Of a stretch of DNA of 64,000 nucleotides, positions 34,244 through 43,159 are shown in pieces. Where the stretch lies: contig FCOD02000001.1 of the NCBI GenBank assembly GCA_001544655.2, forward strand, positions 466,052-530,051. Direction: 5' to 3'. The translations under genes and the position numbers were made by a program. The DNA comes from Caballeronia turbans (GTDB lineage: Bacteria > Pseudomonadota > Gammaproteobacteria > Burkholderiales > Burkholderiaceae). Within the stretch, counting starts at the first letter, position 1; each line of letters opens with the position of its first letter. Under the pieces are notes generated by a model. The model was given only the letters and a program-made list of their open reading frames with translations. It ran no database searches and was not told the origin of the DNA.

Positions 34244-35277
34244 GATGCGCCCGTGCGCTGCCAGTGCTCGCGCGCGCGCCGCAGCACGTCCTCGCGGCAT
34301 TCGCCGCTCGGCAGCCACCGCCGCGACGAGAACGCGGCGCGCGTGAGGAAATCGAAGAAGTTCGGATGGCGCCGCAGCACGCGCCGCGTGCGATGCGCCT
34401 TGATCGGATTGAAGATGCCGAGGCGCGAGAACAGCTGCATCGGATTCTTGCGAATCCAGCGCCACGAGCCGAGTTCGAGCGTCATCGGCAGAAAAATGCT
34501 GGGCGCGCGGGAGCGGTCATACGCGAAATCCCACAGGTCGCCGTGCAACAGGTATTGATGGCTCTGCGGCTCGAATGCGTAGCCGTGATGCGGATACGAC
34601 GCCTCGAACATCGTCTTCAGCAGGAACATTTCCGGCAGATGCGCCATCTGGCGCTCGGTGCGCGCGTAGGGAAACCAGATGCTGTCGTCCCAGCCGAAAC
34701 CCGAATGACAATCGAGCGCGAAACTGAGCGGCCGCGACATCAGTTGCTCCTCGACGACGGAAAGCAGCGCCGCGCTCTCCACTTCCATGCGACCGTCGAG
34801 AGGCCCGCGATACCACGGCAGCCACGGCCCGATGCGCTGGCCGCCCGCGAGAAACGGCACGCGTCCCTCGGCGCTTTGCGGCGCGTTGCGCATCAGGTCG
34901 ACGCCGTTCGGATTCGCGCGCGTGCGCGCGAACATGCCGCCGGGATTGACGATCGGCATGAAGACGAGACGGATCGCGCGCAACTGATGATGCAGCGTCT
35001 CATCCCATTCGAGGCGGCGCAAAAGCGCACGCATGTATTCGAGGACGAGCTGCGTGCCGATGCATTCCAGCCCGTGCACGCCGCCGAAAAAGCCGATCGC
35101 GGGCGCTTGCGGATCGTCCGAGCCGATCGACGCGGTCAAAATTGGAAACGATTGACGGCGCGCCTGCACTTCGCCGATCGTGCGCCACGCGAAGCGCGCG
35201 CCGCCCGCGATGCGAATCGCCTTCAGTTCATCCATCTCCGGAAAACTGCTGGTCACGGCGACGCTCGAAGTGCTCAT
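34240..35277 (-). CDS. M14-family zinc carboxypeptidase-like protein
   Basis: This 345-residue protein has the M14 ligands His68 and Glu71 in GGVHGLECIG and His191 in LDCHSGFG. ANPNGVDLMRN is the substrate-binding Asn/Arg motif, and the catalytic Glu is probably Glu268 in LELGSW. There is no signal peptide, so it is likely cytoplasmic. The basic C-terminal region (from about residue 290) is not part of the core domain. It may act on small peptides, cell-wall fragments or amidated substrates, and could be a succinylglutamate desuccinylase-like member. First gene of a three-gene operon. Confidence 0.87.
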   Translation of the reverse strand: MSTSSVAVTSSFPEMDELKAIRIAGGARFAWRTIGEVQARRQSFPILTASIGSDDPQAPAIGFFGGVHGLECIGTQLVLEYMRALLRRLEWDETLHHQLRAIRLVFMPIVNPGGMFARTRANPNGVDLMRNAPQSAEGRVPFLAGGQRIGPWLPWYRGPLDGRMEVESAALLSVVEEQLMSRPLSFALDCHSGFGWDDSIWFPYARTERQMAHLPEMFLLKTMFEASYPHHGYAFEPQSHQYLLHGDLWDFAYDRSRAPSIFLPMTLELGSWRWIRKNPMQLFSRLGIFNPIKAHRTRRVLRRHPNFFDFLTRAAFSSRRWLPSGECREDVLRRAREHWQRTGAS

Positions 35278-35514
35278 GACTGCGGCCTTGTCGTCTTGTA
35301 TTAATCGGCTCGGGCGGCGGCTCGGTTTTTGCGCCGGGAAGTCCGTGCCCGGAAAGATCGAGTATAGGGCGCATCGTCAATACACGACATATCGGATATC
35401 ACGCAGCCGTACGCGAACCGTCATGTATGGGGCGTCACCAGAACGGTGCCCTGCACGTTAGCGTCGTGTCACCTAGAATGAAATCGCCGTGTCATGCGGT
35501 GTGAGGGTTCTGTC

Positions 35515-35766
35515 ATGTCATCCATCCCCCGTTTCATCGTCGGCGCGCTAGCGTTGTGCTGCGCGGCCTCCGCGCTCGCGCAACCGCAGGCGCAAACCAG
35601 TGATCCGAACGCGCCGAAAACCCGCGCGCAGGTCCAGCAGGATTTCCTGCTCTGGCGCTCGGCCGGCTACGATCCGAATGACTGGCTGAATTATCCCGAC
35701 AATGCGTTGCGCGCGAGCCGCATCATCGCGCAGCGCCAGGCTCGCGGCGAAAACACGGTGCAGTGA
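35515..35766 (+). CDS. DUF4148-type small exported protein
   Basis: This 83-residue protein has a signal peptide ending near residue 22 (ALAQ). The mature part, KTRAQVQQDFLLWRSAGYDPNDWLNYPDNALRASRII, resembles DUF4148, a family of short exported proteins abundant in Burkholderia. ATG 35515 follows GAGGG. The function is unknown. The gene stands alone between the M14 operon and the acyl-CoA dehydrogenase. Confidence 0.75.
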   Translation: MSSIPRFIVGALALCCAASALAQPQAQTSDPNAPKTRAQVQQDFLLWRSAGYDPNDWLNYPDNALRASRIIAQRQARGENTVQ

Positions 35767-35776
35767 GCCGCATTCG

Positions 35777-36958
35777 TCAGGCGGATTCGGGGCGCGGCTT
35801 TTGCCCGCGCAGAATGCGCCGCGCGATGCTCCAGCGATGCACTTCCGACGGACCGTCGTAGATCCGGAACGCGCGCATGTCCGCGAAAATCCGCGCGACG
35901 ACGGTTTCATGCGTGACGCCCTGACCGCCGAGCACCTGCACCGAGCGGTCGACGACGCGCCACAGCGCCTCCGATGACACCACCTTCGCGATGCTCGACT
36001 CGTGCTTGCCGAGCACGCCCTGATCGAGCACCCATGCGCAGTGCCAGATGGCGAGGCGCGTCACGTGCAGATCCATTTCGTTGTCCGCGAGCATGAAGCC
36101 GACGCCTTCGTGCTCGCCCAACACACGGCCGAACGCCTGACGCTGCCGCGCATACGCCGTCGCGACATCGTGCGCGCGCCGCGCGGCGCCGAGCCAGCGC
36201 ATGCAGTGCGTGAGACGCGCGGGCGAGAGCCGCACTTGCGCATAACGAAACCCTTCACCCGGCTCGCCCAGTACGTTCGCTTTCGGCACGCGCAAGCCCT
36301 CGAAGCGCACGACGCCGTGGCCACCGGGAAAGCACGTGTCGAGCGAATCCATCGCACGTTCGATGACGATGCCCGGGCTCGACATATCGGCGAGGAACAT
36401 CGTCGCTGGGCCGTCGGCGAATTTCGCCATGATGATCGCGACCGCCGCGCCTTCTGCGCCCGTGATGAACCACTTTCGTCCATCGATCACGTATTCGTCG
36501 CCGTCCTGCGCCGCCGTGGTCTGCAGCATCGCGGGATCGGCGCCCGCGCCCGGCGGCGGTTCGGTCATGCAGAAACACGAGCGGATCTCGCCCGCAGCCA
36601 GCGGACGCAGCCAGCGTTCCTTCTGCTGCGGCGTGGCGATAGCCTCGAGCAGATGCATGTTCCCTTCGTCGGGCGCAGCAATGTTCAGTGCGACAGGGCC
36701 GAGCGGCGAATAACCCGCTTCTTCGAACAGAATGGCCTTGGCGACGTGATTCAGGCCGAGGCCGCCGAATTCAGGCGAAACGTGACTCGACAACAGCCCC
36801 GCCTTGCGCCCTTTCGCGACCAGCTCGGCGCGCAGCGCCTCGTTCGGGCCATGCGGCGTGCAACGCGGATCGCGCTCGAAGGGCATGATTTCTTCCGCGA
36901 TGAAAGCGCGCACGCGCGCCTGCAGATCGATGAGTTCGGGCGAGAGCGAAAAGTCCAT
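35777..36958 (-). CDS. Acyl-CoA dehydrogenase (ACAD10/11-like)
   Basis: This 393-residue flavoprotein has the three-domain ACAD fold: a helical N-domain, a beta middle domain with FCMTEPPPGAGADP and the KWFITGAEGA motif, and a C-terminal helical domain with RQAFGRVLGEHEGV. The catalytic base position reads RIYDGPSEVH with Asp368 instead of the usual Glu, as in ACAD10/11-like members. It probably acts on unusual or branched acyl-CoAs. The start ATG 36958 follows GGAGG. No other beta-oxidation genes are adjacent. Confidence 0.9.
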   Translation of the reverse strand: MDFSLSPELIDLQARVRAFIAEEIMPFERDPRCTPHGPNEALRAELVAKGRKAGLLSSHVSPEFGGLGLNHVAKAILFEEAGYSPLGPVALNIAAPDEGNMHLLEAIATPQQKERWLRPLAAGEIRSCFCMTEPPPGAGADPAMLQTTAAQDGDEYVIDGRKWFITGAEGAAVAIIMAKFADGPATMFLADMSSPGIVIERAMDSLDTCFPGGHGVVRFEGLRVPKANVLGEPGEGFRYAQVRLSPARLTHCMRWLGAARRAHDVATAYARQRQAFGRVLGEHEGVGFMLADNEMDLHVTRLAIWHCAWVLDQGVLGKHESSIAKVVSSEALWRVVDRSVQVLGGQGVTHETVVARIFADMRAFRIYDGPSEVHRWSIARRILRGQKPRPESA

Positions 36959-37040
36959 CAACAATCCTCCAGGGGAACGGGGCGAACCCAAGCTTAACCG
37001 CCCGGGCGCGTTGCGCGCCAGAAGCTTTCGCGAAGGCCGC

Positions 37041-37421
37041 TCACTCGTCGTACTCGGTGTATTTGCGCGCGTCGCCCTTTACTTTGTGTACCGGATACTT
37101 CGACCGGTTCAGCGCCATTTTCTCGATCAGCGCCCGATGCAAATCGACATCGAGCGAGTCCGCGAGCATCACGAGATAAGCGAGCACGTCCGCCATTTCG
37201 TGACGGATCGCTCGTAGCTTCGCTTCGTCGAGCTCGGCCTTGTCGCCGCTGGCGAGCCACGTGAACGGTTCAAGCAATTCGCTCGCCTCGACGGACAACG
37301 CCGCCGCGAGGTTTTTCGGCGAGTGAAAGCGGCTCCAGTCCCGCTCGCTGACGAACTCGCGCAGCATGTCGCGCATCCGGACGAGTTCGCTTGTGCCTTC
37401 TTGCTGGTCGTGCTGATCCAT
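37041..37421 (-). CDS. MazG-like nucleotide pyrophosphohydrolase (dCTPase type)
   Basis: This 126-residue all-alpha pyrophosphohydrolase has the metal-binding pattern E45-A-S-E48 and E75-M-A-D78 (VEASELLE, HEMADVLAYL). It is close in form to RS21-C6/DCTPP1, which hydrolyse dCTP and modified deoxynucleotides. The length is normal. It sanitises the nucleotide pool. The gene runs on the minus strand upstream of the acyl-CoA dehydrogenase, with 82 bases between. Confidence 0.9.
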   Translation of the reverse strand: MDQHDQQEGTSELVRMRDMLREFVSERDWSRFHSPKNLAAALSVEASELLEPFTWLASGDKAELDEAKLRAIRHEMADVLAYLVMLADSLDVDLHRALIEKMALNRSKYPVHKVKGDARKYTEYDE

Positions 37422-37617
37422 GACCTTCCTCTGACGTTTCGTTGCGTGCCTTTAGCTTAGCGCGACGGCGGACTCCTTCGGCTTTCGCGGCTTTTCCGCT
37501 TTCCAACTGCGCCTTGCCTTGTCCCAGATCAACGTTCTGATGTCTGGAACTCGCTTACCTCGAATTCCGATCCTCTAACCTGAGACATTTTGACACGCGC
37601 CGGAAAATTTTCTTGCC

Positions 37618-37654
37618 TCGATTAACTACGACTCATAAAATCGCAGTTAATCGA
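37618..37654. promoter_or_regulatory. Inverted repeat upstream of the NDH-2-like gene
   Basis: TCGATTAACT (37618-37627) and AGTTAATCGA (37645-37654) are perfect 10-base inverted arms separated by 17 bases. A TTGACA (37590-37595) lies just upstream and the start codon is 58 bases downstream. It could be an operator for an unidentified regulator or a leader hairpin. Confidence 0.5.
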
Positions 37655-37711
37655 TGACGACGATAACCGTCCGTCGAACGACCCCAATATCGAAATCCAC
37701 GGAGCATCGAA

Positions 37712-38917
37712 ATGTCCAAGCGCATTCTGGTAGTCGGAGCCGGCTTCGCCGGCATGTGGAGCGCCCTGTCCGCCGCGCGCCTTATCGATCAGCACGGCCG
37801 CACAGATATCGAAGTCGTGCTGGTCGCGCCGGAGCCGCATCTGCACGTGCGTCCGCGTCTGTATGAAGAAAATGCAGCGGGCATGAAGGCGCCGCTTCTG
37901 GACATTTTCGCGTCCACGGGCGTGAGATTCATTCAGGGTACGGTGGAGCGCATTCACGTCGAGCGCTCCGAAGTCGACGTGCTCGGCGCGCACGGCACGC
38001 CGTCGTCGATAAACTACGACCGACTCGTTCTGGCGACGGGCAGCCGCCTGTTCCGCCCGCAGATTCCGGGGCTTGCAAAGCACGCGTTCAGCGTCGATCA
38101 GGTCGATGAAGCCGCCGCGCTCGAAGCGCATATCAAGGCCCTCGCGACGCAGCCCGACACGCTCGCGCGCAACACGGTGGTCGTCGCCGGCGGCGGCTTC
38201 ACGGGCATCGAAACGGCGGCGGAAATGCCCGCGCGCCTGCGCGCGGCGCTCGGCGAGAACGCGAAGGTGCGGGTCATCATTGTCGAGCGCGACAAGGAAA
38301 TCGGTCCGGACCTGGGCGCGGGTCCGCGTCCGGTCATCGTCGAGGCGCTCGAGGCGCTCGGCGTGCAGTGGCGGCTCGGCGCGGCGGTGACATCGGTCGA
38401 TGCGGACGGCCTCATCACGTCCGAAGGCGAGCGCATCGAAGCGAGCACGGTGATCTGGACCGCCGGCGTGCGCGCGAGCGCGCTGACCGCGCACATTCCC
38501 GCCGAGCGCGACGCGCTGGGGCGTCTGCATGTGGATCGCAATCTGCGCGTGCTGGGTGTCGACACGGTCTATGCCACGGGCGACGTCGCCTACGCCGCCA
38601 CCGACGACGACGGCAATCACGCGATGATGTCCTGTCAGCACGCGATGAACCTCGGCCGATCGGCGGGCCACAATGTTGCAGCGGACCTGCTGGGCGAAGC
38701 GCCGATCCCCTACAGCCAGCCGAAATACGTGACGTGTCTCGATCTGGGACCGTGGGGCGCGGTCTATACGGAAGGCTGGGAGCGTGAAGTGAAGATGTCT
38801 GGCGCGCAGGCAAAGGAACTGAAGACGCGCATCAACACCGAGTGGATTTATCCGCCGAGCGCGGAGCGGGCCGAAGCGTTCGCGGCCGCGGACCCGCTGC
38901 GTATCGTCGTGGCGTAA
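37712..38917 (+). CDS. Type II NADH dehydrogenase-like FAD-dependent oxidoreductase
   Basis: This 401-residue protein has two dinucleotide-binding folds: GAGFAG (9-14) for FAD and VVAGGGFTGIETAAE (about 157-171) for NAD(P)H. YATGDVAY (about 288-295) closes the FAD site. No Cys pair for disulfide chemistry is visible, so it fits the NDH-2 group that passes electrons to quinone, peripherally bound to the membrane. It could also be a carotenoid- or nitrite-reductase-like pyridine nucleotide oxidoreductase. Its upstream region has an inverted repeat. It converges on panE with four bases between the stops. Confidence 0.82.
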   Translation: MSKRILVVGAGFAGMWSALSAARLIDQHGRTDIEVVLVAPEPHLHVRPRLYEENAAGMKAPLLDIFASTGVRFIQGTVERIHVERSEVDVLGAHGTPSSINYDRLVLATGSRLFRPQIPGLAKHAFSVDQVDEAAALEAHIKALATQPDTLARNTVVVAGGGFTGIETAAEMPARLRAALGENAKVRVIIVERDKEIGPDLGAGPRPVIVEALEALGVQWRLGAAVTSVDADGLITSEGERIEASTVIWTAGVRASALTAHIPAERDALGRLHVDRNLRVLGVDTVYATGDVAYAATDDDGNHAMMSCQHAMNLGRSAGHNVAADLLGEAPIPYSQPKYVTCLDLGPWGAVYTEGWEREVKMSGAQAKELKTRINTEWIYPPSAERAEAFAAADPLRIVVA

Positions 38918-38921
38918 AGGC

Positions 38922-39905
38922 TCACGCCGCCGGATAGAGGCCCAGCGTGCGCGCGTGCAGGCGCGCGAGGCCCAGCAGGGCATCGGTGAACGGCGTCTGC
39001 ACGCCGGTTATCGCGCCCAGCTCGCGCACCGAGGCGACAAGCGCATCGAGCTCGACCGCCTTGCCTGCCTCGACGTCCTGCAACATCGACGTTTTCATCG
39101 CGCCGAGCTTGAGCGTGACGGCGTGACGATCTTCCGGATCCTGGTCGATGGGAATGCCGAAGCGCGCGCCGATCTCCTTCGCTTCGAGCATGACGTTCGT
39201 CACGAAGCCGCGCACGAGATCGTCGCTCAGGATGCGGTCGGTGGTCGCGCCGGTGATCGCGCTGATGGGGTTCATCGTCATGTTGCCCCACAGCTTGAAC
39301 CAGACGTCGCGTTGAATCTGCGTGGAGAGCGTGGCGTCGAAGCCGGCCTTCGAGAAGAGCGACACGAGCGATTCGGTGCGTGCGGTGGGCGCGCCCGTCG
39401 CTTCGCCGAGAATCAGGCCTCTGCCCTGACGATGCCGGATGACGCCCGGCGCTTCGACGAAGCAGCTAGCATGCACGACGCAGCCGACCGTCTGCGCGCC
39501 TGGAATCGCCGCGGCGATCGTGCCGTGCGGATCGACCGACGAGAGGCGCTTGCCCGCGAAAGGCTCGCCGAGACCGTCGCAGAACCACCAGGGCACGCCG
39601 TTCATCGCGGTCAGCACGGTCGTGTCGCTTGAAAGCAGCGGCGCGATATGCATGGCGACGGATTCCATCGCGGGCGCCTTCACCGCCACGATGACGAGAT
39701 CCTGCGCGCCGAGATCCGTGGGTTCGGCGCTTGCCGCGACCTTCACCGTATGCGTCGCATCGGTCTCGACGAGCCGCAGCCCTTCTTTCTTCAACGCGTC
39801 GAGCGTCGCGCCGCGTGCGACCACGCCGACATCGCAGCCCGCCTGCGCGAGCTTCACGCCGATCCATCCACCGATGGCGCCCGCGCCATATACGCATACT
39901 TTCAT
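38922..39905 (-). CDS. panE: 2-dehydropantoate 2-reductase (PanE/ApbA family)
   Basis: This 327-residue protein has the N-terminal Rossmann motif GAGAIG (7-12) and the catalytic region RDVWFKLWGNMTMNPIS, whose Lys is the expected proton donor. The C-terminal domain is helical. It reduces ketopantoate to pantoate with NADPH in pantothenate synthesis. PanE-like paralogues of other function are common in Burkholderia, so the exact substrate is less certain than the fold. No other pan genes are nearby. Confidence 0.85.
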   Translation of the reverse strand: MKVCVYGAGAIGGWIGVKLAQAGCDVGVVARGATLDALKKEGLRLVETDATHTVKVAASAEPTDLGAQDLVIVAVKAPAMESVAMHIAPLLSSDTTVLTAMNGVPWWFCDGLGEPFAGKRLSSVDPHGTIAAAIPGAQTVGCVVHASCFVEAPGVIRHRQGRGLILGEATGAPTARTESLVSLFSKAGFDATLSTQIQRDVWFKLWGNMTMNPISAITGATTDRILSDDLVRGFVTNVMLEAKEIGARFGIPIDQDPEDRHAVTLKLGAMKTSMLQDVEAGKAVELDALVASVRELGAITGVQTPFTDALLGLARLHARTLGLYPAA

Positions 39906-39976
39906 GGTCCCGATCCTCGCTCATGGCAATCATCCGATCGCCATTGTAAGAGCGGGACGCGCTGCGCGCCGCGCAA

Positions 39977-40165
39977 TCAGTGCGCGATGCCCGTGGCGAG
40001 CTTCGCGACCGTCAGCAGCGTCAAACCGAACGCGCCCGCGAGCATCACGGCGATGACCGGCAAGAGCGGCAGCTTCACATGCGCGAAATCGGCGTTGTGC
40101 GACGCGCGCTTGCGCACGCCGAAAAAGCTCCAAAACACGATGCGCATCATCTTCAAGAGTTCCAT
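39977..40165 (-). CDS. DUF2970 small membrane protein
   Basis: This 62-residue protein starts at ATG 40165 after AAGGAG. The N-terminal MRIVFWSFFGVRKRASHN is the DUF2970 signature, and one membrane helix (about residues 32-55) follows. The family is small and uncharacterised, common in Burkholderiales. It is located between panE and the sulfite reductase gene, which is divergent. Confidence 0.82.
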   Translation of the reverse strand: MELLKMMRIVFWSFFGVRKRASHNADFAHVKLPLLPVIAVMLAGAFGLTLLTVAKLATGIAH

Positions 40166-40377
40166 GAGCGGCTCCTTCACGTGGGTCCGAATCGATCTTT
40201 CATGCATCGATGTTGCGCGCCGCGTCATGTGAAAAACAGCAGCAGATGCGGTGTATTCGGCGGTAGCAGAACGGCGCGTGGCATTGACTGCTACCGTCGA
40301 ATTCATCGCAACTGCTGCTTTCGGAATGCGGCGACGCCCTCTATCGTTGGCCTTCTTTCCGCCATGCCGCTGCTTCC

Positions 40378-42135
40378 ATGTACCAATACACCGAGTTCGA
40401 CAAATCCTTCGTGAGGAGCCGCGCCTCGCAGTTCCGCGATCAGCTCGAGCGCTGGCAGGACGGCCGTCTGAGCGAAGATGCGTTCCGTCCGCTGCGCCTG
40501 CAAAACGGATGGTACGTGCAGCGCCATGCGCCGATGCTGCGCGTGGCCGTGCCCTACGGCGAGCTGTCGAGCGCGCAATTGCGGATGCTCGCGCGCATCG
40601 CCCGCGAATACGACAATCCCGATCCCGAAGTCTATCGCGCCGCCAGCGAGGCTCAGCGCAAGCTCGGGACCGAACGCCTGCCGACGCATTGCGCGCACTT
40701 CACGACGCGCACCAACGTGCAATTCAACTGGATCCCGCTCGACAAATCCGCCGACGTGATGGACCTGCTCGCCACCGTCGACATGCACGGTATTCAGACG
40801 AGCGGTAATTGCATTCGCAACATTTCCTGCGATGAACGCGCGGGCGTCGCGCCCGACGAAGTGGCCGATCCGCGTCCGTTCGCCGAGATCATGCGGCAAT
40901 GGACGACGCTGCATCCCGAATTCGCCTTTCTGCCGCGCAAGTTCAAGATTGCGATCACGGGTGCGAGCGAGGATCGTGCGGCGACCGCGTGGCACGACGT
41001 CGGCCTGCAACTCGTGCGCAACGATAGCGGCGAGCTCGGCTTTCGCGTGAGCGCGGGCGGCGGCATGGGGCGCACGCCGGTCATCGCCACGTTGATGCGG
41101 GAGTTTCTGCCGTGGCGGCACATCATGAACTACATCGAGGCGATCGTGCGCGTGTATAACCGCTACGGACGCCGCGATAACAAGTACAAGGCGCGGATCA
41201 AGATTCTGATGAAAGCCGAGGGCCAGCGCTATATCGACGATGTCGACGAAGAGTTCCGGCAGATCGTCGAGCACGACGGCGCGCCGCATCTCATCTCGCA
41301 GACGGAACTCGACCGCGTGAGTGCGTCGTTCGTGCCGCCCGCGTTGAATGCGCCGCTTACAACGTTCGATGACATCGACCCGGACGCCCATCCGCTCTTC
41401 GCGCGCTGGCTGCAACGCAACGTGGCGCGGCATAAGGACCCCGCGCTGCGCATCGTGACGCTGTCGTTCAAGCGGCTGTTGCAAGCACCGGGCGATGCGA
41501 GCGCGGACCAGCTCGACATCGTCGCGAATCTCGCCGATCGCTTCTCGGCAGGCGAAGCGCGCGTCACGCACACGCAGAATGTCGTGCTGCCTTGGGTGCG
41601 TGCAAACGAGCTATTCGCGCTATGGCAAGCCGCGCGCGAAGCGGGCTTGGCGAGCGCGAACGTGCAGCTTCTCACCGACATGATCGCGTGTCCCGGCGGC
41701 GACTTCTGCGCGCTCGCGAATGCTCGTTCACTGCCGATCGCGCAGGCGATTACCGAGCGCTATGAAGATCTCGACGAGCTCGACGATATCGGCGAAATCG
41801 ATCTGCATATCAGCGGCTGCATCAACTCGTGCGGGCATCATCACAGCGGGCATATCGGCGTGCTCGGCGTCGACAAGGACGGACGCGAGTGGTATCAGCT
41901 CACCCTCGGCGGATCGGACGGCAGCGCGGCGAGCGGCACGGCGCAGCCCGGCAAGGTGATCGGCCCGTCGTTCAGCGCAGCCGAAGTGCCGGATGTGATC
42001 GAGGCGATTCTCACGACTTATCGCGACACGCGCGAGCGCCATGAGCGCTTCATCGACACCGTGCGCCGAGTAGGCCTCGAACCCTTCAAGGCCGCAGCCC
42101 ATGCAGCCCGAACGAACGACGAGGAGACGGCATGA
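40378..42135 (+). CDS. cysI: Nitrite/sulfite reductase hemoprotein (CysI type)
   Basis: This 585-residue siroheme/4Fe-4S reductase has the cofactor cysteines at 438 and 444 (ACPGGDFC) and 481 and 485 (GCINSC). The substrate-binding Arg/Lys-rich motifs are in HFTTRTNVQFNW and NCIRNISCDE. It reduces sulfite to sulfide (or nitrite to ammonia) in six electrons. The next gene, DUF934, overlaps its stop by ATGA; the same pair occurs in Burkholderia cysteine synthesis clusters. The other usual partners (cysH, cysD, cysN, cysG) are absent, so this could be a second copy. Confidence 0.88.
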   Translation: MYQYTEFDKSFVRSRASQFRDQLERWQDGRLSEDAFRPLRLQNGWYVQRHAPMLRVAVPYGELSSAQLRMLARIAREYDNPDPEVYRAASEAQRKLGTERLPTHCAHFTTRTNVQFNWIPLDKSADVMDLLATVDMHGIQTSGNCIRNISCDERAGVAPDEVADPRPFAEIMRQWTTLHPEFAFLPRKFKIAITGASEDRAATAWHDVGLQLVRNDSGELGFRVSAGGGMGRTPVIATLMREFLPWRHIMNYIEAIVRVYNRYGRRDNKYKARIKILMKAEGQRYIDDVDEEFRQIVEHDGAPHLISQTELDRVSASFVPPALNAPLTTFDDIDPDAHPLFARWLQRNVARHKDPALRIVTLSFKRLLQAPGDASADQLDIVANLADRFSAGEARVTHTQNVVLPWVRANELFALWQAAREAGLASANVQLLTDMIACPGGDFCALANARSLPIAQAITERYEDLDELDDIGEIDLHISGCINSCGHHHSGHIGVLGVDKDGREWYQLTLGGSDGSAASGTAQPGKVIGPSFSAAEVPDVIEAILTTYRDTRERHERFIDTVRRVGLEPFKAAAHAARTNDEETA

Positions 42136-42509
42136 ACGACATTCGACGCATGCGCATTCTCGCGCATCAGGATCGCGACGCGGATACGAACGAACGTGTC
42201 GCGATCCTCGCAAACGACGACGATCCCCGATCGCTGAAAGATCGTTTCGCGGAGATAGATCGCATCGAACTGCACTTTCCGCACTTCACCGACGGGCGCG
42301 CTTATAGCCAGGCTTATCTGCTGCGTCGGCGTCTGGGTTTCGAAGGGGACTTGCGCGCAACCGGCGACGTGTTGATCGATCAACTCGTGCAAATGGAGCG
42401 GACGGGGTTTTCGAGCGCGGTGCTCAAGGAAGGGGTGGATATCACTGATGCCGAACGACAGTTCGCACGTTTCGCCGGCTACTACCAGGGCGATCTGGCG
42501 TCAAACTGA
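42132..42509 (+). CDS. DUF934 protein coupled to the sulfite reductase
   Basis: This 125-residue protein has the DUF934 motif DRIELHFPHFTDGRAYSQAYLLRRRLGFEGDLRATGDVLIDQ, where the acidic and Arg residues are highly conserved. It overlaps the CysI stop by four bases. DUF934 proteins are consistently found beside siroheme sulfite reductases in proteobacteria that lack CysJ, and may provide a link to the electron donor. The function is unproven. Confidence 0.88.
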   Translation: MNDIRRMRILAHQDRDADTNERVAILANDDDPRSLKDRFAEIDRIELHFPHFTDGRAYSQAYLLRRRLGFEGDLRATGDVLIDQLVQMERTGFSSAVLKEGVDITDAERQFARFAGYYQGDLASN

Positions 42510-42711
42510 AGCGCGCATTCGGATCGAAATAAGAACACTTCGACGCCTTTCAAGAGCCGCCACGCGAAAAAAAATTGCACTGGAAACATAGCGCTCCGGT
42601 ATTGAAACGATAGCCTTCGCTCCTACTTTGAATGCACAGGCAGCGATAACCGCGCTGTCGTTTCAACTTCCTGCTGCCGGCCACGTTGGGCCGCATATCG
42701 GAGACTGGACC

Positions 42712-43146
42712 ATGAGTGACTTTTATTTTGGCGGCGACGTTTTTTCGGAGCTGGATCGCATGCAACGGCAGGTGTCCTCGCTCTTCGGCAATCTTCCTTC
42801 CAGCATTCGTTCGAGCCGTGCGGATGCTTTCCCTCGTCTGAACATCGGCAGCACGGATGATGCGATTCACATCGTCGCGTTTGCGCCGGGCGTCGAGCCC
42901 GCTTCGCTCGATGTGACCGTCGACAAAGGCACGCTCACCATCAGTGGCGAGCGCAAGGCGCAAGCAACAGTGGAAGGCGCCCGCACTTATGCAAAAGAAC
43001 GCTTCAACGGCAGTTTCCGCCGCGTGATCGAGTTGCCGCAAAATGCGGACGCCGACAAGGTCGAAGCGCGCTATGAGAACGGCACGCTGTCCATCACCAT
43101 CGGCAAGCGCGAAGCGTCGAAGCCGCGCGCGATCACCATTCAGTAA
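42712..43146 (+). CDS. Small heat-shock protein, Hsp20 family (first copy)
   Basis: This 144-residue protein has an N-terminal Phe-rich arm, then an alpha-crystallin domain (about 42-140) with FAPGVEPASLDVTVDKGTLTISGER and GSFRRVIELP, and the C-terminal I-x-I motif ITIQ. It holds unfolding proteins in large oligomers. It starts at ATG 42712, preceded by GGAG. The second Hsp20 gene follows after 13 bases. A weak heat-shock-type element ATTGAAA (42601-42607) lies upstream. Confidence 0.92.
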   Translation: MSDFYFGGDVFSELDRMQRQVSSLFGNLPSSIRSSRADAFPRLNIGSTDDAIHIVAFAPGVEPASLDVTVDKGTLTISGERKAQATVEGARTYAKERFNGSFRRVIELPQNADADKVEARYENGTLSITIGKREASKPRAITIQ

Positions 43147-43159
43147 GAGGGAAAACATC

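Noticed and set aside
42601-42628. Heat-shock promoter element before the first Hsp20 gene
   Set aside because: ATTGAAA is followed at a suitable distance only by a poor -10-like sequence, so the sigma-32 reading is too weak to list as a feature.
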